Below the pieces are notes generated by a model. It saw only the letters and a program-made list of their open reading frames with translations, ran no database searches and was not told where the DNA came from. Shown piece by piece: positions 54,899-63,574 of a stretch of DNA of 64,000 bases. Position numbers and translations under genes: made by a program. Position 1 is the stretch's first letter; every line of letters starts with the position of its first letter. The DNA comes from Salinibacterium sp. SWN248 (GTDB taxonomy: Bacteria; Actinomycetota; Actinomycetes; Actinomycetales; Microbacteriaceae). The stretch covers positions 1,263,719 to 1,327,718 of the forward strand of contig NZ_JADYWW010000001.1 of NCBI RefSeq assembly GCF_015864575.1, given 5' to 3'.

Positions 54899-55927
54899 AT
54901 GAGCCGCACAACCGAGCCACGTCCCTGGATTAAACGTCGCTCGAGTCAGATCGGCTTAGTCGCTTTGTCTCTCGGTATTGCTGCTGCTCTCGTCTGGACG
55001 CTGAGCCCCTGGCCCGCAGCACTGCTCATCCGGGCGATGTTCGAGGCCGATGCCTCCAAGGTTGTCGCCGAGATGGAAGGCCACGCCACGACTGTTCCCC
55101 TCACCGCGACGCTGGATGAGGTGTACGGCGATGCGGGCGCGGAGACCTCGCTCGATGTCTATTCTCCCGCCGCGTCATCCGGCCCCCTCGCGACTGTCGT
55201 CTGGATTCACGGTGGTGCCTGGATCTCGGGCGACAAGTCGAACATCACCCCCTACGCCCGCAATCTGGCCGCCGAGGGATTCACTGTTGTCGCGGTGAAC
55301 TACACGGTGGCGCCCGATGCGATCTACCCCACTGCGCTCACTCAGCTGAACGAGGCGATGGGCTATCTCGTTGACAATGCTGAGCGCCTGCAGATCGATC
55401 CCGACAACATTGTGTTCGCGGGAGACTCTGCTGGTTCTCAACTCAGCGCCCAACTCGCCACGGCCATCACGAACCCCAGCTATGCGACGACGCTCGGGCT
55501 CACACCAACCCTGAGCGCTGACCAACTGAGCGGAGTCATTCTCAATTGCGGCATCTATGACGTCAGCGGCATCCCTAATGCTCCGGGGCTTGGCGGTTGG
55601 GGTTTCCGCATCGCGTTGTGGGCGTACATCGGCGACAAGGACTGGTCTGATCAGCCCGGTGGCGACGAGATGTCGGTCATTGACGATGTAACGGCTGACT
55701 TTCCGAGCACGTGGATCTCCGGTGGCAACGCTGATCCGCTCACCCCCTCGCAGTCGGTGGCCTTCGCTGACGCCCTCGACACTCTCGGGGTCGACACCAC
55801 ACGTGTGTTTTACGCGGACGATCACGCCGCGCAGTTGCCGCACGAGTACCAGTTCCACCTTGATTTTGAGGATGCTCGCTCTGCATTCGACTCGACGGTC
55901 GCCTTTGTGAAGTCCGTCGAGCAGTAA
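54899..55927 (+). CDS. Membrane-anchored alpha/beta hydrolase (esterase/lipase)
   Basis: A 342-residue esterase of the HSL/BD-FAE-like alpha/beta hydrolase group. It has an N-terminal membrane helix (IGLVALSLGIAAALVWTLSP, about residues 17-36), so the enzyme is probably outside the cytoplasm. The oxyanion motif is VVWIHGGAWISGDKSNITPY (HGGAW), the nucleophile elbow is VFAGDSAGSQLSAQLATAI (Ser near residue 180) and the C-terminal ADDHAAQLPHEYQFHLD contains the catalytic His. The acid is probably in GNADPLTPSQ. Start ATG 54899 with GGAG six bases upstream. Confidence 0.88.
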   Translation: MSRTTEPRPWIKRRSSQIGLVALSLGIAAALVWTLSPWPAALLIRAMFEADASKVVAEMEGHATTVPLTATLDEVYGDAGAETSLDVYSPAASSGPLATVVWIHGGAWISGDKSNITPYARNLAAEGFTVVAVNYTVAPDAIYPTALTQLNEAMGYLVDNAERLQIDPDNIVFAGDSAGSQLSAQLATAITNPSYATTLGLTPTLSADQLSGVILNCGIYDVSGIPNAPGLGGWGFRIALWAYIGDKDWSDQPGGDEMSVIDDVTADFPSTWISGGNADPLTPSQSVAFADALDTLGVDTTRVFYADDHAAQLPHEYQFHLDFEDARSAFDSTVAFVKSVEQ

Positions 55928-55981
55928 CTCGCCAGTAGCTCGTCAATATCGCGACTGCAGACTGTCGAGTACGCTCAAAGT

Positions 55982-56278
55982 ATGAAGCCCGAGTTCGAGT
56001 TCACGTCTGAGATCACGCCGTGGTCGTCGAAGCCGAGCGTCTATTTTGTGCAGGTGCCGCCGGATGTCGGAGCCGACGTTAAAGAGATCCCGTCACCGCC
56101 GCGGGGGTTCGGTGCCGTCGCGGTAGAGGTCACTATTGGCTCCACCACGTGGACGACGTCGATCTTTCCCAACAGCAGCGTGGAAGACAGCTTCTTCCTC
56201 CCCGCGAAAGCCGCTGTGCGCCGCGCTGAGGGTCTAGAGCTCGGTGACACGGTTCAGGTGGCTATTCAGCTGATTTAG
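55982..56278 (+). CDS. DUF1905 domain protein
   Basis: A 98-residue single-domain DUF1905 protein of unknown function. Landmarks: FTSEITPWSSKPSVYFVQVP, RGFGAVAVEVTIGSTTWTTS, FPNSSVEDSFFLPAKAAVRR and GLELGDTVQVAIQLI. The family is predicted to be a small beta barrel, sometimes fused to a YdeI-like domain that is absent here. ATG at 55982. The gene ends 43 bases before a convergent DUF1761 gene. Confidence 0.88.
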   Translation: MKPEFEFTSEITPWSSKPSVYFVQVPPDVGADVKEIPSPPRGFGAVAVEVTIGSTTWTTSIFPNSSVEDSFFLPAKAAVRRAEGLELGDTVQVAIQLI

Positions 56279-56321
56279 CGGGCTGCAGCGCGCGTGGTAG
56301 CCGCTGCGGTGTGGGCAAGGG

Positions 56322-56741
56322 CTACGCCGGCCACACCCCGATGATGATCGCCATAACCACAATCGTCACGAACTCGTGGCTCACATTCAACACGGTGAGG
56401 CCGTTGGGGCGCCCATCGAACTGGTCGTGAGTGATGAAACGTGCCGCGGTGAATCCGCCCCACAACACGATGCTGGTCAAGACCGTGTTGAGAAAGAAGC
56501 TTCCGCCGTAGAAGTCAGAGGCGATGAACGCGGCGCCGGCAAGAATCCAGGCCGTAAAGAAACTCACGATGACCGTGACCACAATTGGTCGAACGGCATC
56601 CGCGGTGTTGCCGCTGGGGGTGACGTTGGCCGCTTTCATCCAGTAGTTACCAAATACGCGCGGGGAATACCAGATGGTGCCGACGATCATGCTCGATAGC
56701 GTCGCAAGAATGACGGCGATGTAGTTAATTTCGGGAACCAT
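56322..56741 (-). CDS. DUF1761 family membrane protein
   Basis: A 139-residue protein with four hydrophobic segments, matching DUF1761: INYIAVILATLSSMIVGTIW, then YSPRVFGNYWMKAANVT, IVVTVIVSFFTAWILAGAAF, TVLTSIVLWGGFTAARF and FVTIVVMAIIIGVWP. Function unknown. The ATG at 56741 with GGAGG upstream is clearly the start. A much longer in-frame reading on the same strand is only the antisense of other genes. It lies 47 bases after the ccdA gene and in the same direction, so it may share its transcript. Confidence 0.85.
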   Translation of the reverse strand: MVPEINYIAVILATLSSMIVGTIWYSPRVFGNYWMKAANVTPSGNTADAVRPIVVTVIVSFFTAWILAGAAFIASDFYGGSFFLNTVLTSIVLWGGFTAARFITHDQFDGRPNGLTVLNVSHEFVTIVVMAIIIGVWPA

Positions 56742-56788
56742 GACAACCTCCGGTCGATAACGGTCACCGAAGCCTACTCTCCGAGCGA

Positions 56789-57538
56789 CTAGCCGGTAAT
56801 GCTCTCTTCGAACCGTTGAATCGGGTCGTACCAGCCCTGCTCGAGCACGTAGCTCTGGAACTGCTTGTCGAGGCCCAGAATTACCGCGAGACCAACCACT
56901 AGCAGAATGATGCCGATCACGCGCTTGAAGACACCGTTGGGGTTGGCGAGCCAGCCGAGTTTGCGAGCGAATGCCTGACCGAGAAACGCGATCATGAGCA
57001 GTGCGACGGCGAGGCCGATGGCATACACCACGATGTAGAGCAGGCCCTCTGCGAACGAGACCGGCAACACTGTGGCCAAGATGAGCGCATAGGTGGGGGA
57101 GCAGCTGCTGAAGGTCGGGCCGAGTGCTGCACCGAGCATCACATCTCCGCCAAGACCGCCGCGCGAATACGAGCGGTTCATGACAGCGTTCGCCCGGTTC
57201 TGGATGCCGGTGGCGAGCATGAATCGTTCCCACAGCGCCGGGAACACCAGCGTGAGTCCGAAGATGATGAGGATGCCGCCGGCAATGATCTGCCACACCA
57301 GCTGCGGGATTCCCAGCAGAGCTGTCGTTGCTTTGAGCAGCAGGGTGAAGATGATCACCGACCCTGCGAGGCTCACCGCGATAACCACAGGGCGGAACCA
57401 CTGGCGTTCAGCCACCGTGGAGTCACTACTGGTGCGCGCGATCGAGCCACCCACGATGACCGGCAACAGTGGCAGCACGCAGGGCGCAGCAACCGTCAGA
57501 ACTCCCGCCACAAACGAGAGCAGAATCAGGCTGAGCAT
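56789..57538 (-). CDS. CcdA-type thiol-disulfide transmembrane protein
   Basis: A 249-residue membrane protein of the CcdA/DsbD transmembrane family, which moves reducing equivalents from the cytoplasm to extracytoplasmic thiol proteins. The first conserved Cys lies in LTVAAPCVLPLLPVIVGGSI (about residue 20) and the second in GPTFSSCSPTYALILATVLP (about residue 140). About six helices are visible. The gene follows the anchored thioredoxin gene by six bases, so the two form a functional pair: the thioredoxin is probably the receiver of electrons. Confidence 0.92.
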   Translation of the reverse strand: MLSLILLSFVAGVLTVAAPCVLPLLPVIVGGSIARTSSDSTVAERQWFRPVVIAVSLAGSVIIFTLLLKATTALLGIPQLVWQIIAGGILIIFGLTLVFPALWERFMLATGIQNRANAVMNRSYSRGGLGGDVMLGAALGPTFSSCSPTYALILATVLPVSFAEGLLYIVVYAIGLAVALLMIAFLGQAFARKLGWLANPNGVFKRVIGIILLVVGLAVILGLDKQFQSYVLEQGWYDPIQRFEESITG

Positions 57539-57544
57539 CGGGGC

Positions 57545-58045
57545 CTAGCCGAGGGCGGTGAGAACCGCGTTCAACGTGGGTTCGACGGTCGCAACAAAGT
57601 TGTCTTGTACCTTTTCGCCGTTGGCATCGACCTCAACGAACGTGGTCTGCTGGGTAACGCCGTATTCGGCGCGGAGATCCTGGTTGGTGTCGTAGTCGAC
57701 CTTCACGATCGTGATTCCAGAGGGAACGCCCGAAGCCTTGATGTCGCCGTCGGCGGAGACGCACTGGGGGCACCACGTGGCGTGGAAGAACAGGATGACG
57801 CGACCATCGGCATCCGCAATGGCCGAGGGGCTGTAGTCGACGTAGTCACCGCCGCCATCGTTCTCGATGGCAACAGCGTCGTCGGTCTCGGCGCCGGAGT
57901 CGCTTGAGCTCTCCGAACTTTGAGCTGCGCTGTTAGCGGCAGGCGACTCGCTAGAGTCGTTCGAGTTCTGGGCTGAGACGATCCAGACTGCTGCAATAAC
58001 AACGACGGCAAGAGCAACAATGACCGCGACAATTCGCTTGTTCAT
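57545..58045 (-). CDS. Membrane-anchored thioredoxin-like protein
   Basis: A 166-residue protein with an N-terminal anchor (IVAVIVALAVVVIAAVWIVS, about residues 5-24), a 45-residue Ser/Asp/Ala-rich linker, and a thioredoxin domain whose active site is HATWCPQC (CxxC, about residues 89-95). The C-terminal half includes YDTNQDLRAEYGVTQQTTFV, where the cis-Pro expected before the beta strand is replaced by Gln-Thr, which is unusual. It sits six bases upstream of ccdA on the same strand. Role: extracytoplasmic disulfide reduction, perhaps of cytochrome c or other cell-wall proteins. Confidence 0.88.
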   Translation of the reverse strand: MNKRIVAVIVALAVVVIAAVWIVSAQNSNDSSESPAANSAAQSSESSSDSGAETDDAVAIENDGGGDYVDYSPSAIADADGRVILFFHATWCPQCVSADGDIKASGVPSGITIVKVDYDTNQDLRAEYGVTQQTTFVEVDANGEKVQDNFVATVEPTLNAVLTALG

Positions 58046-58102
58046 GCCTCTAGTAACGCACGCGGCCTCAAAATACTTCCGCGGCTGGCGAAATTTCTCT
58101 GG

Positions 58103-58543
58103 TTATACCCAGACTTCAGCGGTGTGCGAATACAGCTTGAGATCGCCGAAAGTCAGGGCACCTGTGAATCTGGCTCGCGTATACGGGAGCAAAACCATGA
58201 GCGCTGCGCCCGCTTTGTGCTCGACTCTCACTTCAATGGCGTCAGACTTGAGCGACGCAATTCTCGTGTTCGAGACGATGGCGCTGCAGCGAGAAATGGC
58301 CGCCATCTGGCGCAACTGAGTCACGGTTTGCGCAATCAGTTTCTCGGCATCTAGGTGCTTCTTCTTCAATGCTTCGTCAGCAGTCATTTCAAGCACCCGG
58401 CCGCTGCCATCCGTCATCAGCGCGAACGTCATGAACTCACTCGCATGGCCCAAATGGCTTCGTGCCACATTGAGCGCAGAGTCGAGAATTCGATCAACGT
58501 CAGCCTGCTGCTCGGCGTTGAGCGCGTCCCTCCACGATTTCAT
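58103..58543 (-). CDS. Hypothetical protein
   Basis: A 146-residue protein I do not recognise. It starts MKSWRDALNAEQQADVDRIL, continues through ALNVARSHLGHASEFMTFAL and LDAEKLIAQTVTQLRQMAAI, and ends LKLYSHTAEVWV. No membrane segment or catalytic motif is seen. Alternating helices and strands suggest a small alpha-beta fold. The first of two in-frame starts (GTG, 8 codons upstream) is less likely because the ATG gives a better N-terminus. The gene is on the minus strand upstream of the thioredoxin gene. Confidence 0.6.
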   Translation of the reverse strand: MKSWRDALNAEQQADVDRILDSALNVARSHLGHASEFMTFALMTDGSGRVLEMTADEALKKKHLDAEKLIAQTVTQLRQMAAISRCSAIVSNTRIASLKSDAIEVRVEHKAGAALMVLLPYTRARFTGALTFGDLKLYSHTAEVWV

Positions 58544-58689
58544 ATTCCAAACCGTAGCGACTCTCACACCCGCTTGTCCTGCGAAGCGCCCAAATCACCC
58601 GCGTTTTGGTGTCAAGACTGATTCTCACGTTGTGCACTCGATTGCGCCGATTTTCCACGTTCGTCGCACCGCTGCGCTAACGTCGAACC

Positions 58690-59313
58690 ATGCAAAAAGC
58701 GCAGCTAACCAGTGCACAGCGGGGCCATTCTCTTGTTGCGGGAGCGGTTGCCCACGCCTTCTTCGCTGTGGGTTGGCTCATGCTCGGCTTCGTCGCCCTC
58801 GGCGGGGGACTCACTCTGCTCGTCGGTGGCACAGCAGCGGGAGTGAGCGGTCTCTTTGGCGATGTGCCGGCGGTGCGTGACGTGGTGAGCGGTGCGGGCA
58901 GTGTGATCGGCACCGTGATTATCGTGGTCGCCATCGTCGCGCTTCTCTTGGTGGCGCTCGCTGCATTTGCGAGCATGTTCTTGCTCAAGCGCGGCGGCGT
59001 TCGCAAACCGTGGCAGGTCACCTTCCAGTCCCTCGGCATTGTTGCGCTGCTCGATGTCCCCCTCTTTGTGGCCTATCTCACGATCGCGGCGAATGTCACC
59101 GACTCTGCTGTTGGCGGCACGGTTCTTCTCGGCCCCGTCGTCGGTATCCTCGGCTCCGCCATTGTCGGCGCCCTGGTCTGGTGGTGGATGGCATGGTCGC
59201 GTCGTGGATCAGCATCCACATTTGCTGGTGTCACAGCTACGGCATCCGCGACCGCCGTTCCGACTCAGCAAGCACCGAGCGTCGATGGGGATACTGGCAG
59301 CCACGAAAAGTAG
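58690..59313 (+). CDS. Membrane protein of unknown function
   Basis: A 207-residue integral membrane protein with four hydrophobic segments at about residues 23-46, 77-100, 113-132 and 142-163, followed by a Ser/Thr/Ala-rich hydrophilic tail of 40 residues. Segments: FAVGWLMLGFVALGGGLTLL, VIGTVIIVVAIVALLLVALA and SLGIVALLDVPLFVAYLTIA. I do not recognise the family. ATG at 58690. It precedes the glucose-6-phosphate dehydrogenase gene by 35 bases on the same strand. Confidence 0.68.
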   Translation: MQKAQLTSAQRGHSLVAGAVAHAFFAVGWLMLGFVALGGGLTLLVGGTAAGVSGLFGDVPAVRDVVSGAGSVIGTVIIVVAIVALLLVALAAFASMFLLKRGGVRKPWQVTFQSLGIVALLDVPLFVAYLTIAANVTDSAVGGTVLLGPVVGILGSAIVGALVWWWMAWSRRGSASTFAGVTATASATAVPTQQAPSVDGDTGSHEK

Positions 59314-59348
59314 TCGTTCGAGTTTCAGCAGTATCGAGCAGAGAGTGC

Positions 59349-60716
59349 ATGATGACGGCACGGATTGAAACACTGATCATCCTCGGAGCAGGCGGAGACC
59401 TCACGTCGCGCTTACTCTTGCCCGGCCTTGCGTCATATCTGGGCGGTGGCGAAGCGCAAAAACTCACTCTCATCGGCGTGGATCGTCAAGAAATGGATGA
59501 CGCGGCCTGGCAGAAGCGCGTCGCGACATCGTTTGCGGCTCAGGCTTCGCCCGCTGCTGACGCCGTGGCCAGTGCAGCGCACTACGTGCAGGCCGACGTC
59601 ACTGACGCGCAACAAGTGCGCGACGTGATCGAGTCGGCTACCGGCCGTGTGGCGTTGTATTTCGCCTTGCCTCCGGCGGTCGCCCATCAGGTTGTTTCGG
59701 TGTTGGCGACCATTGATTTGCCCGAGGGGATTGTGCTTGCCCTTGAGAAGCCCTTCGGAAGCGATGAGGCCAGCGCTCGTGATCTGAACCGCGTGTTGCA
59801 GACGATCGTGCCAGAACAGCAGGTCTTCCGGGTTGATCATTTCTTGGGCAAGTCGACGGTGCTGAACCTTATCGGTTTGCGGTTCGCTAACCGTGTCTTC
59901 GAGCCGCTCTTGGCCGCACCTAATGTGGCAAAGGTCGAGCTAATTTTTGATGAGGCGCTCGCGCTCGAAGGTCGGGCTGGCTATTACGACCGCGCCGGCG
60001 CTGTGGTCGACATGATCCAAAGCCACTTGCTGTTGGTGATGGCGCTTACTGCGATGGAACCACCGGCGAGCGTGAGCTCAGAAGACTTGCGGGGGTCGAT
60101 GGCTCAGGTGCTGCGAGCAACGCGCGTGCAGAGTATCGACGGCACGTGCGCTCGCCGTGCGCGCTACACCGCGGGCACGATCGGCGACCGCAGCCTTCCC
60201 TCGTACGGTGACGAGAAGGGCGTGAACCCTGATTTCGGCACGGAGACTCTGGCTGAGGTCACGTTTGAGATCGATAACTGGCGTTGGGCTGGTGTGCCGT
60301 TTGTGTTGCGCTCGGGCAAGGCCATCGGCAATGCCCGTCAAGATATCGTGATTACCTTCGCGCCGGTTCCGCACCTTCCCTACGGCCTCACGGGCAGCGA
60401 AGATCCCGCGAAGCTCACTATTTCAATCAAGCCGGCAACTCTCGAACTCGATCTCATCGTGAATGGCGCTGGCGATCCGTTCACGCTCGACCGCACGCAA
60501 CTCACGACCACCCTCGGCGCCCCGGCCATGAGTGCCTACGGCGAAGTGATTGCATCTCTCGTTGAGGGGGATCCAGTGTTGTCGGTGCGCGGAGATGTCG
60601 CTGAACAGTGCTGGCGAATTGTCGCTCCCGTGCTCGAGGCATTCCGCACTAATCAGGTTCCTTTGGAGGAGTACGAGGCGGGTTCGTCCGGCCCGGGATC
60701 GTGGGAGTCAGCATGA
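59349..60716 (+). CDS. Glucose-6-phosphate dehydrogenase (actinobacterial short type)
   Basis: A 455-residue glucose-6-phosphate dehydrogenase homologue. The NADP-binding motif is ILGAGGDLTSRLLLPGLAS (about residues 11-29). The substrate-binding site FRVDHFLGKSTVLNLIGLRF (about residues 161-180) matches the consensus RIDHYLGKE only approximately, since the final Glu is replaced by Ser. FGSDEASARDLNRVLQ, ETLAEVTFEIDNWRWAGVPF and VLRSGKA are other family blocks. No opcA, tal or tkt lies beside it, so it is not the pentose-phosphate operon copy. A separate Zwf elsewhere in the genome is possible. The start is one of two adjacent ATGs. Its stop overlaps the SRPBCC gene by four bases. Confidence 0.88.
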   Translation: MMTARIETLIILGAGGDLTSRLLLPGLASYLGGGEAQKLTLIGVDRQEMDDAAWQKRVATSFAAQASPAADAVASAAHYVQADVTDAQQVRDVIESATGRVALYFALPPAVAHQVVSVLATIDLPEGIVLALEKPFGSDEASARDLNRVLQTIVPEQQVFRVDHFLGKSTVLNLIGLRFANRVFEPLLAAPNVAKVELIFDEALALEGRAGYYDRAGAVVDMIQSHLLLVMALTAMEPPASVSSEDLRGSMAQVLRATRVQSIDGTCARRARYTAGTIGDRSLPSYGDEKGVNPDFGTETLAEVTFEIDNWRWAGVPFVLRSGKAIGNARQDIVITFAPVPHLPYGLTGSEDPAKLTISIKPATLELDLIVNGAGDPFTLDRTQLTTTLGAPAMSAYGEVIASLVEGDPVLSVRGDVAEQCWRIVAPVLEAFRTNQVPLEEYEAGSSGPGSWESA

Positions 60717-61207
60717 CCAGCACCGGCCGTCGTGGGGTGACCGCAACCGCGCAGGCCCGCACACGAGCGAGCGCCCGCCAGGCCTACGACTACTCGGGAC
60801 CGCTTGACCCTGCGCAGTTCTATCCTCGCTTCGGCCCCTTGCCGGCGGTCGTCACTGTGCTCGAGCAGTCCGGAACGTGGGATGCTGTCGGTCACACCCG
60901 ACGATTAGTGCTCTCGGATGGTGGTCACGTGGTTGAGACGATTACCAACGCGGATTCTCCCGAACTTTTTGCTTACGAACTCAGCGACTTCCAGAAGCTT
61001 TTTGGCCTGCTCGTTTCGGGGGCGCGAGCAGAATGGCGGTTCGATGACCGTTCGACCGGTTCGCGCATCCGCTGGTGCTATACCTTCTTCGCGAAGCCGG
61101 GGCGAAGCTGGATCGTGTGGCTGATCATTCGCCTGTGGTGGGGGCGTTACATGCGTCGGGTGTTGCCGCCAATTGCGCGTGAAGTGGAGCGGCTCGCGGC
61201 TCGCTAG
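60713..61207 (+). CDS. SRPBCC family protein
   Basis: A 164-residue protein of the SRPBCC/START-like ligand-binding superfamily. After a 25-residue Ala/Arg/Thr N-terminus the fold is suggested by LDPAQFYPRFGPLPAVVTVL, TRRLVLSDGGHVVETI and WRFDDRSTGSRIRWCYTFFA, with C-terminal WLIIRLWWGRYMRRVLPPIA, an amphipathic helix. Proteins of this type bind small hydrophobic molecules. The ATG overlaps the glucose-6-phosphate dehydrogenase stop by four bases (60713-60716), implying translational coupling. Function unknown. Confidence 0.75.
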   Translation: MTSTGRRGVTATAQARTRASARQAYDYSGPLDPAQFYPRFGPLPAVVTVLEQSGTWDAVGHTRRLVLSDGGHVVETITNADSPELFAYELSDFQKLFGLLVSGARAEWRFDDRSTGSRIRWCYTFFAKPGRSWIVWLIIRLWWGRYMRRVLPPIAREVERLAAR

Positions 61208-61300
61208 GGGAGCGCAGTTACCGAATCGTTGCCATAAATGGCGCTGTTCACATCCTGCTTCCACCCTTCTCACAACTGGCGCAAAGATGCGCTTGTGACA

Positions 61301-61753
61301 ATGGCTGGTATGTTCCGATCGAGATTTGCCGTTGCGTTAGCCGCAGCGCTCTACTTCGCCGCCCTGGCGAGTCTCGCTTTCGTGATCGCTCCGGGCAGTA
61401 ACGGTCGCTTCTGGATCTGGACCACCGTTGCGTTTATCCCCGTTGGTATTTTCTTGGTTGGAATGTTCGGTCGTCGCCGTTGGTGGGCAGCACTCGCCTT
61501 CAGCATCGTTGCCGCAGCGTGGCTCGAAGCCGCCCAGACGGTGTGGATGCCCGTCGGCTACGCGGATGTCGTTGACATTCTGCTCGCGGCTATCGGTTCC
61601 GGAATCGGTGTTTCTTCCGCCGTGGGCATCGCGCTCTGGCGAGAGCATGCCCAACGCCCGGCAGCCACCTTCGCGCAACCGTCGACGAACCTTGCGAGCT
61701 CCCGTCGCGCCTCCGCCAGCAACTCGGCGGCACCGCTTAACCTCGATCGGTGA
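61301..61753 (+). CDS. VanZ family membrane protein
   Basis: A 150-residue protein with about four hydrophobic segments in the VanZ pattern: LYFAALASLAFVIAPGSNGR, WIWTTVAFIPVGIFLVGMFG, AFSIVAAAWLEAAQTVW and VVDILLAAIGSGIGVSSAVG. VanZ-like proteins are diverse, and the glycopeptide-resistance role should not be assumed. ATG at 61301 is proposed. An in-frame start exists 63 bases upstream without better support. The C-terminal 40 residues are Ser/Ala/Arg-rich. The stop overlaps the next gene by four bases. Confidence 0.7.
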   Translation: MAGMFRSRFAVALAAALYFAALASLAFVIAPGSNGRFWIWTTVAFIPVGIFLVGMFGRRRWWAALAFSIVAAAWLEAAQTVWMPVGYADVVDILLAAIGSGIGVSSAVGIALWREHAQRPAATFAQPSTNLASSRRASASNSAAPLNLDR

Positions 61754-62595
61754 CTGACGACCGCTATTCCCACGACGTTCTCGCTGACTTCTCGATCAAA
61801 CGCGGGCCAGCAGTGCTCCCGAAGGTTCCGATCGAATCCGGGATGGTCGTCGAGGTAATCGCTGACGGTTACGTGGGTGCCCTCGTTGGTTTTGCGAACG
61901 GGCTCATGGAACTCGAAGACCGTCGCGGCAGTGCGCGAGCGTTTCCTCTCGGCAGCGGCTACCTCATCGACGGCGTGGCGGTAGAGCTCGTCAAGCCCGC
62001 GCCGAAGGCTCCCGCCGCCCGCAAAACAGCCTCAGGGTCGTTTGCGGCCCCCGAGCAGCGTGCCCGCACCGCGCTCGCGAGTCGCATCTATGTCGAAGGC
62101 CGCCACGATGCGGAACTCGTCGAAAAAGTGTGGGGTGATGACCTGCGCGCCGAAGGCGTTGTCGTCGAATTCTTGGGCGGTATCAACGACCTCGAGAAGA
62201 TCGTCGCCGACTTTGCACCCACCTCCGACCGCAAGTTGGGAATCTTGGTCGATCACCTTGTTCCTGGCTCGAAGGAGAGTCGAATTGCGGATGCCGTGGG
62301 GCGCGGCAAGTACGGCCAGTACGCGCTCGTGGTCGGGCATCCATTCGTCGATGTGTGGCAGGCCGTGAAGCCACAAAGCCTCGGAATTGCTGCCTGGCCA
62401 TCGGTGCCGCGCACGATCGAGTGGAAGCACGGCATCTGCGAAGCATTCGGCTGGCCGCACGAAGACCAAGCCGACATTGCTCGGGCGTGGCAGTTCATTC
62501 TGTCGAAGGTCACCAACTTCGGTGACCTTGAGCCAGCGCTCTTGGGGTGCGTTGAACACCTCATCGACTTTGTCACGGTCGATCAGGACTCCTAA
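61750..62595 (+). CDS. DUF3097 family protein
   Basis: A 281-residue protein of the actinobacterial DUF3097 family, function unknown. It has a small N-terminal barrel-like part (VPIESGMVVEVIADGYVGAL) and a toprim-like core: SRIYVEGRHDAELVEKVWGD (VEGxxDA, about residues 111-130), VEFLGGINDLEKIVADF, LGILVDHLVPGSKESRIADA. The Glu and Asp residues resemble toprim metal ligands. The start is GTG at 61750, overlapping the VanZ gene stop (GTGA). The gene is confined largely to actinobacteria. Confidence 0.92.
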   Translation: MTDDRYSHDVLADFSIKRGPAVLPKVPIESGMVVEVIADGYVGALVGFANGLMELEDRRGSARAFPLGSGYLIDGVAVELVKPAPKAPAARKTASGSFAAPEQRARTALASRIYVEGRHDAELVEKVWGDDLRAEGVVVEFLGGINDLEKIVADFAPTSDRKLGILVDHLVPGSKESRIADAVGRGKYGQYALVVGHPFVDVWQAVKPQSLGIAAWPSVPRTIEWKHGICEAFGWPHEDQADIARAWQFILSKVTNFGDLEPALLGCVEHLIDFVTVDQDS

Positions 62596-62613
62596 AGCGG
62601 CCCCGCAGCACTA

Positions 62614-63540
62614 TCAGTCGAGCTGGGGAATCACTTCGCGGGCGAGGAAGTCGAGCTGGTCGAGATCGTGGAAGTCCATGATTTGGAAGTACACGCGTGT
62701 GAACCCGAGTGCCTGCAGCTCTGAAATTTTGTCGACGACTTCGCTGGCAGTTCCCGCGAAGCCGCCAAGACGCAGGTCGGCGGGAGTTGCGTTGGCTGCG
62801 GTAGCGCGCGTCTCGACCTGAGCTTCGGTGGCGCCGACAGCGGTCGTGCCGGCAATGGAAAGCACGAGCGTGGCGGGGTCGCGGTCGAAGTGCTCGCACG
62901 CGGCACGCACGCGGTTGATGCGCTCCTTCAGCGGTGCGATGGTTGCAAAGCCCGCGTTGTATTCGGCGGCAAACTGAGCGGTGAGCGCCGGCGTACGGCT
63001 TGGACCACTGCCGCCGATGATGATCGGCAATGGGTTCTGCACGGGCTTCGGCAGCGCGGGCGACTGGCTCAGCTGGTAGTGCTTGCCCTCATACGAGAAG
63101 GTCTTTCCGGGCTCCGTTGCCCAGATGCCGGTGATCACGTCGAGCTGCTCCTCGAGCATCCCGAATCGCTTCGCCGGGAACGGGATGCCGTACGCAGCAT
63201 GTTCGCGCTCGAACCAGCCGGTGCCGAGCCCCAGCTCCACGCGGCCGCCCGACATGTCGTCGACCTGAGCCACCTGAACGGCCAAGATTCCCGGATGCCG
63301 AAAGGTCGCCGAGGAGACGAGCGTGCCCAAACGAATCGTCGAGGTTTCGCGCGCCAGCCCTGCAAGAGTCGTCCAGGAGTCCGTTGGACCAGGCAGCCCG
63401 CCGTTGCGGTCATCCATCGTCACGTAGTGGTCAGAACGGAAGTAGCCGTTGAAACCGAGCTTCTCTGCGGCTTGCGCGAGAAGAAGCTGATTGGTGTAGC
63501 TGGCGCCGTTCTGAGGTTCAGTGAAGATGCGGAAGTCCAT
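62614..63540 (-). CDS. LLM class F420-dependent oxidoreductase
   Basis: A 308-residue luciferase-like monooxygenase-family protein. FRIFTEPQNGASYTNQLLLA begins it, followed by ETSTIRLGTLVSSATFRHPG, VEDMSGGRVELGLGTGWFER-like block (VDDMSGGRVELGLGTGWFER) and LPIIIGGSGPSRTPALTAQF. These features suggest F420 or FMN as cofactor, and the substrate is unknown. The gene ends 18 bases from the convergent DUF3097 gene. On its other side a TPP riboswitch lies on the opposite strand. Confidence 0.9.
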   Translation of the reverse strand: MDFRIFTEPQNGASYTNQLLLAQAAEKLGFNGYFRSDHYVTMDDRNGGLPGPTDSWTTLAGLARETSTIRLGTLVSSATFRHPGILAVQVAQVDDMSGGRVELGLGTGWFEREHAAYGIPFPAKRFGMLEEQLDVITGIWATEPGKTFSYEGKHYQLSQSPALPKPVQNPLPIIIGGSGPSRTPALTAQFAAEYNAGFATIAPLKERINRVRAACEHFDRDPATLVLSIAGTTAVGATEAQVETRATAANATPADLRLGGFAGTASEVVDKISELQALGFTRVYFQIMDFHDLDQLDFLAREVIPQLD

Positions 63541-63574
63541 ACGCCGAGCCTATTGATGATTAGACTGGGTGGCG

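Noticed and set aside
59010-59348. Longer N-terminus for the glucose-6-phosphate dehydrogenase
   Set aside because: The extra 113 codons overlap the membrane protein gene in another frame and show no similarity to the enzyme family, whose N-terminus fits the ATG pair at 59349/59352.
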